Shown here piece by piece: positions 44,593-52,954 of a DNA stretch of 64,000 nt; positions within the stretch are counted from its first letter, which is position 1; each line of letters starts with the position of its first letter. Source of the stretch: Shinella yambaruensis (GTDB lineage Bacteria > Pseudomonadota > Alphaproteobacteria > Rhizobiales > Rhizobiaceae); NCBI RefSeq assembly GCF_022899355.1, contig NZ_JALJCK010000003.1:186001-250000 (forward strand), given 5' to 3'. The position numbers and the translations under genes were made by a program. Below the pieces are notes generated by a model. That model saw only the letters and a list, made by a program, of their open reading frames with translations. It did not search any database and was not told where the DNA came from.

Positions 44593-45563
44593 CCCTTCGC
44601 CCCGGCCCTCAGCCGGCGACGGGTCTCCGTCGGGCTCTCGTGATAGTGCGCCCGGTAGCTGCGCGAGAAGGCGGAGGAGGAGTTGAAGCCGGTGAGCGCC
44701 GCGATATCGGCAAACTCGGCCCTCGTCTCGATGACCTTGCGCCGGGCGGCATTGAGGCGGAGCGCGAGATAGTGCTGGTGCGGCGCGACGCCCATCGTCT
44801 CCTGGAACAGGTCCTGGAGATGGCGCGCGCTGACGCCGACGCGCTTTGCAAGCCGCGTCAGGGTGAGCGGCGCGTCCACCGTCTCCTCCATCAGCCGCAC
44901 CGCCTGGCTGACGCGCTGGTCGGCGACGCGCATGTTGCCGAGCGCCGGCACCTGCAACAGGCCGCCGGTGCGCTCGTGCTCGTAGATGAAGAGCCGCGAG
45001 ACTTCGAGCGCCAGCGAATAGCCCTGCCGGCGGCGGATGATCTCCAGCATCAGGTCGAGCGTCGGCAGCGAGCCGCCGGTGGTGATGCGCTTGCCGTCGA
45101 TGACGTAGCGCTGCCGCTCGACGTCGATCTGCGGATAGGCGGAGGCGAATTCCTCCATGTCCTCCCAGTGGATCGTTACGGAATGGCCGTCGAGCAGGCT
45201 CGCCTCGGCAAGCAGCCAGCTGCCCGATTCGATGCCGGCCATGGCGATGCGGTGGCGGGCGGTCTGCGAGAGCTGGCGGCGCAACAAAGGCGTCGCACTC
45301 ATCTGCCATTGATAGCTCGACAGCACGAAAAGCGGCTGGGTCTCCCGCTCCGGCCGGAACGGACCGTCCACGGGCACGGGGATGCGGCTGCGCGTTTCGA
45401 CCGGCAAGCCGTCGGGCGAGAAAATCCGCCAGCGGTAAAGGTCCTGGCCGGAGATGCGGTTGGCGGCGCGCAGGGGCTCGATGACCGAGGCGACGAGGAT
45501 GAGGTTCGTCTCGGGCAGGACGAGAATATCGATGTCGAGCGTTTCCGAGGAGGGATCCAGCAT
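44589..45563 (-). CDS. GlxA-type AraC family regulator (CdhR-like)
   Basis: A 324-residue regulator with an N-terminal class I glutamine-amidotransferase/DJ-1-like domain (about 10-195) lacking an obvious catalytic Cys at the elbow ('AMAGIESGSWLLAEA'). A C-terminal AraC double HTH follows (about 220-315, 'LTLTRLAKRVGVSARHLQDLFQETMGVAPHQHYLALRLNAAR', 'ADIAALTGFNSSSAFSRSYRAHY'). This architecture includes CdhR and GbdR, known regulators of carnitine and glycine betaine catabolism. It is divergent from the BKACE/carnitine operon and probably activates it. ATG 45563 (after AGGA) is preferred to TTG 45599. Confidence 0.88.
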   Translation of the reverse strand: MLDPSSETLDIDILVLPETNLILVASVIEPLRAANRISGQDLYRWRIFSPDGLPVETRSRIPVPVDGPFRPERETQPLFVLSSYQWQMSATPLLRRQLSQTARHRIAMAGIESGSWLLAEASLLDGHSVTIHWEDMEEFASAYPQIDVERQRYVIDGKRITTGGSLPTLDLMLEIIRRRQGYSLALEVSRLFIYEHERTGGLLQVPALGNMRVADQRVSQAVRLMEETVDAPLTLTRLAKRVGVSARHLQDLFQETMGVAPHQHYLALRLNAARRKVIETRAEFADIAALTGFNSSSAFSRSYRAHYHESPTETRRRLRAGAKG

Positions 45564-45677
45564 GCGGCGATCCTGCGGCTCCGTCTCCCGAATTGTCAAG
45601 GATGGATCCGAAAAGTGAAAGCACTGCGCCTTCTCTTGGCTCGTAATGGCTTCAACGAGAATACTGGGAGAACGACA

Positions 45678-46592
45678 ATGCCCCTAGCGATGAACCGCGA
45701 CGTTTTCATCACCTGCGCCGTCACCGGCTCCGGCGACACCGCCGGCAAATCCCCCCATGTGCCGCGCTCGCCGAGAGAGATCGCCGAATCGGCGATCGAG
45801 GCCGCCAAGGCCGGTGCCGCCGTCGTGCACTGCCATGTGCGCGATCCGGAAACCGGCGCGCCGAGCCGCCGCAACGACCTCTACCGCGAGGTGACCGAGC
45901 GCATCCGCGACGCGGAAGTCGACGTGGTGCTGAACCTCACCGCCGGCATGGGCGGCGACATGATCTTCGGCAACACCGAGCAGCCGCTGCCGCTCAATCC
46001 CAACGGCACCGACATGGCCGGCGCGACGGAGCGCGTTTCCCACGTCGCCGAATGCCTGCCGGAAATCTGTACGCTCGATTGCGGCACGATGAACTTCTCG
46101 CTCGGCGACTACGTGATGACCAACACGCCGTCCATGCTGCGCGCCATGGGCCGGATGATGACCGATCTCGGCGTGCGCCCGGAGATCGAGGCCTTCGACA
46201 CCGGCCATCTCTGGTTCGCCAAGCAGCTCGTCGAGGAAGGCGTCATCGAGGATCCGGTGCTCATCCAGCTCTGCATGGGCATTCCGTGGGGCGCGCCCGA
46301 CGACCTCAACACCTTCATGGCGATGGTCAACAACGTGCCCTCGAACTGGACTTTCTCGGCCTTCTCCATCGGCCGCAACGCCATGGCCTATCCGGCCGCG
46401 GCGGTGCTTGCCGGCGGCAATGTCCGTGTCGGCCTGGAGGACAACCTCTATGTCGGCAAGGGCCAGCTCGCCACCAATGCGCAGCTCGTCGACAAGGCCG
46501 TCAACATCATCGAGAGCATGGGTGCCCGGGTCATCGGCCCGGCCGACGTGCGCGAGAAGCTGAAGCTTACGAAGCGGGCACCGCGGGGCTGA
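45678..46592 (+). CDS. BKACE (DUF849) beta-keto acid cleavage enzyme, dehydrocarnitine type
   Basis: A 304-residue zinc TIM-barrel enzyme of the 3-keto-5-aminohexanoate cleavage/BKACE family. Motifs: 'FITCAVTGSGDTAGKSPHVPRSPREIAESAIEAAKAGAAVVHCHVRDPETG' with the Zn-binding H-x-H, 'VVLNLTAGMGGDM', and 'GNVRVGLEDNLYVGKGQLATNAQLV'. Beside a carnitine dehydrogenase the substrate is 3-dehydrocarnitine: with acetyl-CoA it gives betainyl-CoA and acetoacetate. This pairing is established in Sinorhizobium. ATG 45678 follows GGGAG. Confidence 0.88.
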   Translation: MPLAMNRDVFITCAVTGSGDTAGKSPHVPRSPREIAESAIEAAKAGAAVVHCHVRDPETGAPSRRNDLYREVTERIRDAEVDVVLNLTAGMGGDMIFGNTEQPLPLNPNGTDMAGATERVSHVAECLPEICTLDCGTMNFSLGDYVMTNTPSMLRAMGRMMTDLGVRPEIEAFDTGHLWFAKQLVEEGVIEDPVLIQLCMGIPWGAPDDLNTFMAMVNNVPSNWTFSAFSIGRNAMAYPAAAVLAGGNVRVGLEDNLYVGKGQLATNAQLVDKAVNIIESMGARVIGPADVREKLKLTKRAPRG

Positions 46593-46625
46593 CGGGAACG
46601 AGGCACGAGGGCGCAACGCGTTTAT

Positions 46626-46780
46626 CCCCCCTCTGCCCTGCCGGGCATCTCCCCCTCAAGGGGGGAGATCGGCAAGAAGCAAGTTCCTTGTCTCAACCGC
46701 AACGTCTGTAGAGGGCAAGGCATCTCCCCATCCGATCTCCCCCTTTGAGGGGGAGATGCCCGGCAGGGCAGAGGGGGGTG
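46626..46780. repeat. Intergenic palindromic repeat, family A (inverted pair)
   Basis: Inverted units at about 46626-46672 and 46735-46780 between the BKACE gene and the carnitine dehydrogenase gene. Confidence 0.85.
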
Positions 46781-46819
46781 CCGCATCTAGACACCAAGAG
46801 TTATGAAGGCAGCATCTCT

Positions 46820-48313
46820 ATGACCACCATCACCAAGGCAGCCTGTGTCGGCGGCGGCGTCATCGGCGGCGCATGGGTCGCCCGCTTCGCGCTGGCCGGC
46901 ATCGACGTGAACATCTTCGATCCGCATCCGGAAGCCGAGCGCATCATCGGCGAGGTGATGGCCAATGCCGAGCGCGCCTATGGCATGCTCACCATGGCCC
47001 CGCTGCCGCCGAAGGGGAAGATCACCTTCTGCAAGAGCCTGGAAGAAGCCGTGGAAGACGCTGACTGGATTCAGGAAAGCGTGCCCGAGCGGCTGGAGCT
47101 GAAGCGCGGCGTGCTGACGAAGATCGACGCGGCGGCAAAGCCCGACGCCCTCATCGGCTCCTCCACGTCGGGCCTGATGCCGACGGACCTCCAGCGCGAC
47201 ATGAAGCATCCCGAACGCCTGTTCGTCGCGCATCCCTACAATCCCGTCTACCTGCTGCCGCTCGCCGAACTCGTCGGCGGCCAGAAGACGTCGCGCGCCG
47301 TCTTGGAAGACGCCAAGGCAAAGCTCGCGCCGATCGGCATGAAGGGCGTGATCATCAACAAGGAGATCGAGGCTTTCGTCGGCGACCGCCTGCTGGAAGC
47401 CGTCTGGCGCGAAGGCCTCTGGCTCATCAAGGACGACATCTGCGACACCGAGACGCTCGACGACGTGATCCGCTATTCGTTCGGCATGCGCTGGGCGCAG
47501 ATGGGCATGTTCGAGACCTACCGCATCGCCGGCGGCGAAGCGGGCATGCGCCACTTCCTCGCCCAGTTCGGCCCCTGCCTCTCCTGGCCCTGGACGAAGC
47601 TGACCGACGTCGTCGACCTCGACGACGCGCTCGTCGAAAAGATCGCCGGCCAGTCGGACGCCCAGTCCGGCGCGCGCGGCATCCGCGAGCTGGAACGCAT
47701 CCGCGACCAGAATCTCGTCGGCATCATGCACGCACTGAAGGCGGGCGACGAAGGCCGCGGCTGGGGTTCGGGCAAGCTGCTCGCCGAGTTCGAGGCGCAT
47801 CTCTGGGCCAAGGCCGGCAAGGCGAAGGTCGAGGTTTCCGCAAGCGAACCGCTGCGCCTCGTCGACACCAAGGTCAACGCCGCCTGGGTCGACTACAACG
47901 GCCATATGACGGAGCACCGCTATCTCCAGCTCTTCGGCGACACGACCGACGCGCTGCTGCGGCTGGTCGGCGTCGACTTCGCCTATGTCGAGGCCGGCCA
48001 CAGCTACTACACGGTGGAGACCCATATCCGCCATCTCGGCGAGGCCAAGCTCGGCCAGGCGCTCTACACGACGCTGCAACTGCTCTCCTTCGACAACAAG
48101 CGCATGCACTACTTCACCCGCATCCACGACGCGGCGACGGGCGACGTCATCGCGACGGCCGAGCAGATGGTGCTGCATGTCGACTCAAAGGCCGGCAGGA
48201 GCGTCGACGCGCCCGCCGAGGTGCTGGCGAAGATCGCGCCGATCGCCGAAGCCCATGCCGGGCTGCCGAAGCCGGACGGCGCAGGCCGCAGCGTCGGGCA
48301 AAGAAAGAACTGA
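46820..48313 (+). CDS. lcdH: L-carnitine dehydrogenase fused to betainyl-CoA thioesterase
   Basis: A 497-residue two-domain protein. Residues 1-325 are a 3-hydroxyacyl-CoA-dehydrogenase-fold domain with the NAD motif 'CVGGGVIGGAW' (9-19), 'FVAHPYNPVYLLPLAELVGG' and a helical C-terminal part. Residues about 350-497 are a hotdog thioesterase with 'VDYNGHMTEHRYLQLFGD'. In rhizobia the first half oxidises L-carnitine to 3-dehydrocarnitine with NAD+, and the second hydrolyses betainyl-CoA from BKACE to glycine betaine. The gene is downstream of the BKACE gene, so both activities flank that step. The ribosome-binding site is weak. Confidence 0.9.
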   Translation: MTTITKAACVGGGVIGGAWVARFALAGIDVNIFDPHPEAERIIGEVMANAERAYGMLTMAPLPPKGKITFCKSLEEAVEDADWIQESVPERLELKRGVLTKIDAAAKPDALIGSSTSGLMPTDLQRDMKHPERLFVAHPYNPVYLLPLAELVGGQKTSRAVLEDAKAKLAPIGMKGVIINKEIEAFVGDRLLEAVWREGLWLIKDDICDTETLDDVIRYSFGMRWAQMGMFETYRIAGGEAGMRHFLAQFGPCLSWPWTKLTDVVDLDDALVEKIAGQSDAQSGARGIRELERIRDQNLVGIMHALKAGDEGRGWGSGKLLAEFEAHLWAKAGKAKVEVSASEPLRLVDTKVNAAWVDYNGHMTEHRYLQLFGDTTDALLRLVGVDFAYVEAGHSYYTVETHIRHLGEAKLGQALYTTLQLLSFDNKRMHYFTRIHDAATGDVIATAEQMVLHVDSKAGRSVDAPAEVLAKIAPIAEAHAGLPKPDGAGRSVGQRKN

Positions 48314-48324
48314 CGACGCGAGCC

Positions 48325-48444
48325 GCCCCCCCTCTGCCCTGCCGGGCATCTCCCCCTCAAGGGGGGAGATCGGCAAGGGGCAAGGCGGTGCCACAATCAA
48401 TCTCCCCCCTTGAGGGGGAGATGCCCGGCAGGGCAGAGGGGGGT
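48325..48444. repeat. Intergenic palindromic repeat, family A (inverted pair, compact)
   Basis: Inverted units at about 48325-48373 and 48397-48444 with a spacer of only about 25 bases, between the carnitine dehydrogenase and acyl-CoA dehydrogenase genes. Confidence 0.85.
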
Positions 48445-48492
48445 GGCCACAAATGGCACCTCTCACGAAAAGAGTATGGGGAGGACTTTTCC

Positions 48493-49653
48493 ATGAACTT
48501 CGCATTGACCGACGAACAGCAGATGATCGTGGATACGGTCCGCGCCTTCGTCGAAACGGAAATCTATCCGCACGAAAACGAGGTCGAGCGCACCGGCCAT
48601 GTGCCGCCGGAGCTCGGCCGGGAGATCGCCCGCAAGTGCAAGGAGATCGGCTTCTTCGGCTGCAACATGCCGGAGGAAGTGGGCGGCGCCGGCCTCGACC
48701 ACACCTCCTTCACGCTCGTCGAGCGCGAGCTCGGCCGCGGCTCCATGGCGCTGACCGTCTTCTTCGGCCGCCCCTCCGGCATCCTGATGGCCTGCAACGA
48801 CGCGCAGCGCGAAAAATACCTGCTGCCCGCCGTCAGCGGCGAGAAATTCGACGCCCTCGCCATGACCGAACCGGACGCCGGCTCGGACGTGCGCGGCATG
48901 AAGTGCTTTGCCCGCAAGGACGGCGACGACTGGATCGTCAACGGCACGAAACACTTCATCAGCCACGCCAACATCGCCGATTTCGTCATCGTCTTCATCG
49001 CCACCGGCGAGGAGGATACGCCGCGCGGCAAGAAGAAGCTGATCACCTGCTTCCTCGTCGACCGCGGCACGCCGGGCTTCGAGATCCGCGACGGCTACAA
49101 TTCCGTCTCGCACCGCGGCTACAAGAACTGCATCCTCAATTTCGACGAATGCCGCCTGCCCTCCGCCCAGATCCTCGGCGAGGTGCACAAGGGTTTCGAC
49201 ATCGCCAACGACTGGCTCTACGCGACGCGCCTGACGGTCGCCGCCACCTCCGTCGGCCGCGCCCGCCGCGCCTTCGACTACGCCCTCAACTACGCCGCCG
49301 AGCGAAAGCAGTTCGGCAAGCCGATCGGCGCCAACCAGGGCGTCTCCTTCAAGCTCGCCGACATGATCACCGAGATCGATGCCGCCGACCTCCTGACGCT
49401 GTCGGCCGCCTGGCGGCTCGACCAGGGCCTGCCGTCGAACCGGGAGATCGCCTCGGCGAAGGTCTACGCCACGGAAATGCTTGCCCGCGTCACCGACGAG
49501 GCGATCCAGATCTTCGGCGGCATGGGCCTGATGGACGACCTGCCGCTCGCCCGCTTCTGGCGCGACGCCCGCGTCGAGCGCATCTGGGACGGCACGTCGG
49601 AAATCCAGCGGCACATCATCAGCCGCGACCTGCTCCGGCCGCTGGGGGCGTGA
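48493..49653 (+). CDS. Acyl-CoA dehydrogenase, candidate gamma-butyrobetainyl-CoA dehydrogenase
   Basis: A 386-residue FAD flavoprotein of the acyl-CoA dehydrogenase family: N-terminal helical domain, the flavin/substrate motif 'ALAMTEPDAGSDVRGM', 'VNGTKHFISHA' and the C-terminal 'AIQIFGGMGL'. The usual catalytic base Glu in the C-terminal [YW]-E-G-T motif is Asp366 (IWDGTSEIQ), a Glu-to-Asp change. In this operon the likely reaction is gamma-butyrobetainyl-CoA to crotonobetainyl-CoA. ATG 48493 follows GGGGAGGAC. Confidence 0.82.
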   Translation: MNFALTDEQQMIVDTVRAFVETEIYPHENEVERTGHVPPELGREIARKCKEIGFFGCNMPEEVGGAGLDHTSFTLVERELGRGSMALTVFFGRPSGILMACNDAQREKYLLPAVSGEKFDALAMTEPDAGSDVRGMKCFARKDGDDWIVNGTKHFISHANIADFVIVFIATGEEDTPRGKKKLITCFLVDRGTPGFEIRDGYNSVSHRGYKNCILNFDECRLPSAQILGEVHKGFDIANDWLYATRLTVAATSVGRARRAFDYALNYAAERKQFGKPIGANQGVSFKLADMITEIDAADLLTLSAAWRLDQGLPSNREIASAKVYATEMLARVTDEAIQIFGGMGLMDDLPLARFWRDARVERIWDGTSEIQRHIISRDLLRPLGA

Positions 49654-49677
49654 GCATGGCAGGCGTGGCCCGCAACA

Positions 49678-49831
49678 CCCCCCTCTGCCCTGCCGGGCAT
49701 CTCCCCCTCAAGGGGGGAGATCGGCAGGAGGCGAAAACTCCGCTTGATCGGCAACGCCGGCGGTGGGTTAAACGGTCCCCCATCCAATCTCCCCCCTTGA
49801 GGGGGAGATGCCCGGCAGGGCAGAGGGGGGT
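49678..49831. repeat. Intergenic palindromic repeat, family A (inverted pair)
   Basis: Inverted units at about 49678-49724 and 49784-49831. The right end, AGAGGGGGGT, lies seven bases before the GTG start of the acyl-CoA synthetase gene and is the only purine-rich segment there, so the repeat seems to supply its ribosome-binding site. Confidence 0.85.
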
Positions 49832-49837
49832 AAAGCC

Positions 49838-51898
49838 GTGACCCGCCCCCTCGACCGCCTCATCCGCCCGAAATCCATCGCCGTCTTCGGCGGCAAGGAA
49901 GCCCGCCGCGTCATCTACCAGTGCGACAAGATGGGCTTCTCCGGCGAAATCTGGCCGGTGCATCCGCGCGAGGAGGAGATCCTCGGCCGCAAATGCTACC
50001 GCTCGGTCGCCGACCTGCCCGGCGCGCCGGACGCCTCCTTCGTCGGCGTCAACCGTGAGCTGACCATCGGCATCATCCGCGACCTTGCGGCCCGCCGCGC
50101 GGGCGGGGCCGTCTGCTACGCCTCCGGTTTCCGCGAGGCCGTCAGCGAGCTTGCCGATGGCGACGACCTGCAGAAGGCGCTGGTTGCGGCCGCAGGTAGC
50201 ATGCCGATCCTCGGGCCGAACTGCTACGGCTTCATCAACATGCTGGACGGCGCGCTGCTCTGGCCCGACCAGCACGGCATGCTGCGCATCGACAAGGGCG
50301 TCGCCGTCCTCACCCAGTCGTCCAACATCGCCTGCAACATTTCCATGCAGCAGCGCGGCCTGCCGCTCGCCTATATCCTGACCGCCGGCAACCAGGCCCA
50401 GACCGGCCTTGCCGATCTCGCCTGCGCGGTCCTCGAAGACCCGCGCGTCACCGCCGTCGGCCTGCATATCGAGGGCTTCGACAGCCTCGAAGCGCTGGAA
50501 CGCCTCGGCCAGCGCGCCCGCGACCTGAAGAAGCCGGTCGTCACGCTGAAGGTCGGCAAGTCGGAACAGGCGCAGCTCGCCACCGTCTCGCACACCGCCT
50601 CCCTCGCCGGCAACGACGCGGTCTCCTCGGCCCTCCTCGCCCGTCTCGGCATCGGCCGCGTCGAGACGCTGCCGGAGCTTCTGGAAACGCTGAAGCTGCT
50701 GCATGTCGCCGGCCCCCTGCCGAACCACGACATCTCCTCGATGAGCTGCTCGGGAGGCGAGGCCTCGCTGATGGCCGATGCCGGGGTGAAGCGAAAGGTG
50801 AACTATCGCGCGCTCGAAGATTTCCAGCGCCAGCCGCTGCGCGAAACGCTCGGCCAGATGGTGACGATCTCCAACCCGCTCGACTACCATACCTTCGTCT
50901 GGGGCAACCGCGAGAAGCAGACCGCCGCCTTCACGACGATGATGCGGGGCGGCTACGGCCTGAACCTCGTCGTGCTCGATTTCCCCCGCCTCGACCGCTG
51001 CGATGCGGCCGACTGGGTCACCACCTGCCACGCCGTCATCGACGCCTCGAAAGCCGCGGGCGCGAATGCCGGCATCGTCGCCAGCATGGGCGAGAACATG
51101 CCGGAGGAAACGGCCGAGATGCTGATGCGGAACGGCGTCGTGCCCTTCTACGGCATCGAGGAGGCGCTTGCCGCCGCCGACGCCGCCGCCGGCATCGGCG
51201 AAGCCTGGGCCGGTCCGCAGTCTCGGCCGCTCCTCAAGGCGCCGGCCGGCGAAGGCGAGCCCGTCACCTTCACCGAGCATGAGGCCAAGCAGGCGCTTGC
51301 TGCCCATGGCCTGCCGGTGCCGAAGGGTCTTGTCGCCGAGACGGCGGACACGGCCGCCGACGCCGCCGAAACGCTCGGCTTCCCCGTCGTGCTGAAGGGC
51401 CTCGGCGTCGCGCACAAGACCGAGGCCGGGGCCGTCAAGCTGAACCTTGCGAGCCGCGAGGCCGTGCTGGAGGCCGCGAAGGCCATGGCCGGCGTCGCCT
51501 CCGGCTTCCTCATCGAGAAGATGGTGGGCAAGCCCGTCGCCGAACTCATCGTCGGCGCGATGCGCGATCCGGTGGCAGGCCCCGTCCTGACGATCGGCGC
51601 GGGCGGAATTCTCGTCGAACTGCTCGAGGATTCGGCGATCCTGACGCTGCCGACGAGCGAAACGGCCATCCGAGACGCCATATCCGGCCTCAAGGTCGCA
51701 AAGCTGCTCGGCGGCTATCGCGGCGCGCCGAAGGGCGATATCGACGCCCTTGTCGCCGCCGTCGCATCAGCGGCATCCTATGTCGTTTCAAACGCTTCAA
51801 TAATCGAAGAACTGGACATTAATCCAATAATGGTGCTGCCGGAATGCGACGGTGTCGTCGCGGCCGATGCGCTGATCCGTCTGAGGAAAAACCCATGA
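49838..51898 (+). CDS. NDP-forming acyl-CoA synthetase, candidate gamma-butyrobetaine-CoA ligase
   Basis: A 686-residue fused alpha-beta acetate-CoA-ligase (ADP-forming) type enzyme. It has an N-terminal CoA-binding domain (about 8-135), two succinyl-CoA-ligase-like domains with the phospho-His candidate His252 in 'SHTASLAGND', and a C-terminal ATP-grasp domain (about 470-685, 'VLKGLGVAHKTEAGAVKLNL', 'EELDINPIMVLP'). It activates a carboxylate to its CoA ester with ATP, giving ADP and phosphate through a phosphohistidine. In this operon gamma-butyrobetaine or another trimethylammonium acid is the likely substrate. GTG start; the stop overlaps the hydratase start (ATGA). Confidence 0.82.
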   Translation: MTRPLDRLIRPKSIAVFGGKEARRVIYQCDKMGFSGEIWPVHPREEEILGRKCYRSVADLPGAPDASFVGVNRELTIGIIRDLAARRAGGAVCYASGFREAVSELADGDDLQKALVAAAGSMPILGPNCYGFINMLDGALLWPDQHGMLRIDKGVAVLTQSSNIACNISMQQRGLPLAYILTAGNQAQTGLADLACAVLEDPRVTAVGLHIEGFDSLEALERLGQRARDLKKPVVTLKVGKSEQAQLATVSHTASLAGNDAVSSALLARLGIGRVETLPELLETLKLLHVAGPLPNHDISSMSCSGGEASLMADAGVKRKVNYRALEDFQRQPLRETLGQMVTISNPLDYHTFVWGNREKQTAAFTTMMRGGYGLNLVVLDFPRLDRCDAADWVTTCHAVIDASKAAGANAGIVASMGENMPEETAEMLMRNGVVPFYGIEEALAAADAAAGIGEAWAGPQSRPLLKAPAGEGEPVTFTEHEAKQALAAHGLPVPKGLVAETADTAADAAETLGFPVVLKGLGVAHKTEAGAVKLNLASREAVLEAAKAMAGVASGFLIEKMVGKPVAELIVGAMRDPVAGPVLTIGAGGILVELLEDSAILTLPTSETAIRDAISGLKVAKLLGGYRGAPKGDIDALVAAVASAASYVVSNASIIEELDINPIMVLPECDGVVAADALIRLRKNP

Positions 51899-52677
51899 CC
51901 GGACCGATAAGACAGCGCCGCGAGGGCGGCATCCTGGAAGTGACGATCGATCGTCCAAAGGCGAACGCCATCGACCTTGCGACCAGCCGCATCATGGGAA
52001 AGATCTTCGCCGACTTTCGCGACGACGAGAGCCTGCGGGTCGCCATCGTCACCGGCGCGGGAGAGAAATTCTTCTGTCCGGGATGGGACCTGAAGGCCGC
52101 CGCCGCGGGCGACGCGGTCGATGGCGACTATGGCGTCGGCGGCTTCGGCGGCATGCAGGAACTGCGCGACCTCAACAAGCCGATCATCGCCGCCGTCAAC
52201 GGCATCTGCTGCGGCGGTGGGCTTGAAATCGCGCTCTCCACCGACCTCATCCTCGCGGCCGAGCACGCGACCTTCGCCCTGCCGGAAATCCGCTCCGGCA
52301 CGGTGGCCGACGCCGCCTCGATCAAGCTGCCGAAGCGCATCCCCTACCACATCGCCATGGACATGCTGCTGACCGGTCGCTGGCTGGATGTTCAGGAGGC
52401 GCATCGCTGGGGTTTCGTGAACGAGATCCTGCCCGCGGAAAAGCTGCTCGACCGGGCCTGGGAGCTCGCGCGCCTGCTCGAAAGCGGCCCGCCGCTCGTC
52501 TATGCCGCGATCAAGGAAGTGGTGCGCGCCGCCGAGGGCGAGACCTTCCAGGCGACGATGAACAAGATCACCCGCCGGCAATTCCGGACGGTCGATATCC
52601 TCTATTCCAGCGAGGACCAGCTCGAAGGCGCCCGCGCCTTCGCGGAAAAGCGCGATCCCGTCTGGAAGGGGCGATAG
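51895..52677 (+). CDS. Enoyl-CoA hydratase family, CaiD-like carnitinyl-CoA dehydratase
   Basis: A 260-residue crotonase. Oxyanion and catalytic region: 'AAVNGICCGGGLEIALSTDLILAAEHATFALPEIRSGTVADAASIKLPKRIPYHIAMDMLLTGR'. The Glu of 'GGGLE' and the 'FALPE' and 'LPKRIP' segments resemble CaiD more than generic enoyl-CoA hydratases. It would hydrate crotonobetainyl-CoA to L-carnitinyl-CoA. It is coupled to the acyl-CoA synthetase gene by a 4-base overlap and closes the butyrobetaine-to-carnitine set. Confidence 0.83.
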   Translation: MTGPIRQRREGGILEVTIDRPKANAIDLATSRIMGKIFADFRDDESLRVAIVTGAGEKFFCPGWDLKAAAAGDAVDGDYGVGGFGGMQELRDLNKPIIAAVNGICCGGGLEIALSTDLILAAEHATFALPEIRSGTVADAASIKLPKRIPYHIAMDMLLTGRWLDVQEAHRWGFVNEILPAEKLLDRAWELARLLESGPPLVYAAIKEVVRAAEGETFQATMNKITRRQFRTVDILYSSEDQLEGARAFAEKRDPVWKGR

Positions 52678-52954
52678 GAGAAGCGCCCCTGCATCGGGCG
52701 CGATCCGCGTTCCTCCATAAGCTCAGCTTGTGGCAGGAATAGATAATTTAGGACGTTACACGCGGCTTCTGCGTGGGTAGCTTATGAACAAAGCGCCGCA
52801 TCCACGGCAGAAAGAGGAGGCTTTCGGGAGACGGAAATGCATTGCCACCGCCATAAAAAGCCGGTTGCAAGGTTGCCTTTGAGGACAAAAACAGAAATCC
52901 TGCCAATCATAACGACAAATGCCCACGAATGGGCCAGCGAAAGGGAACAGGGGA

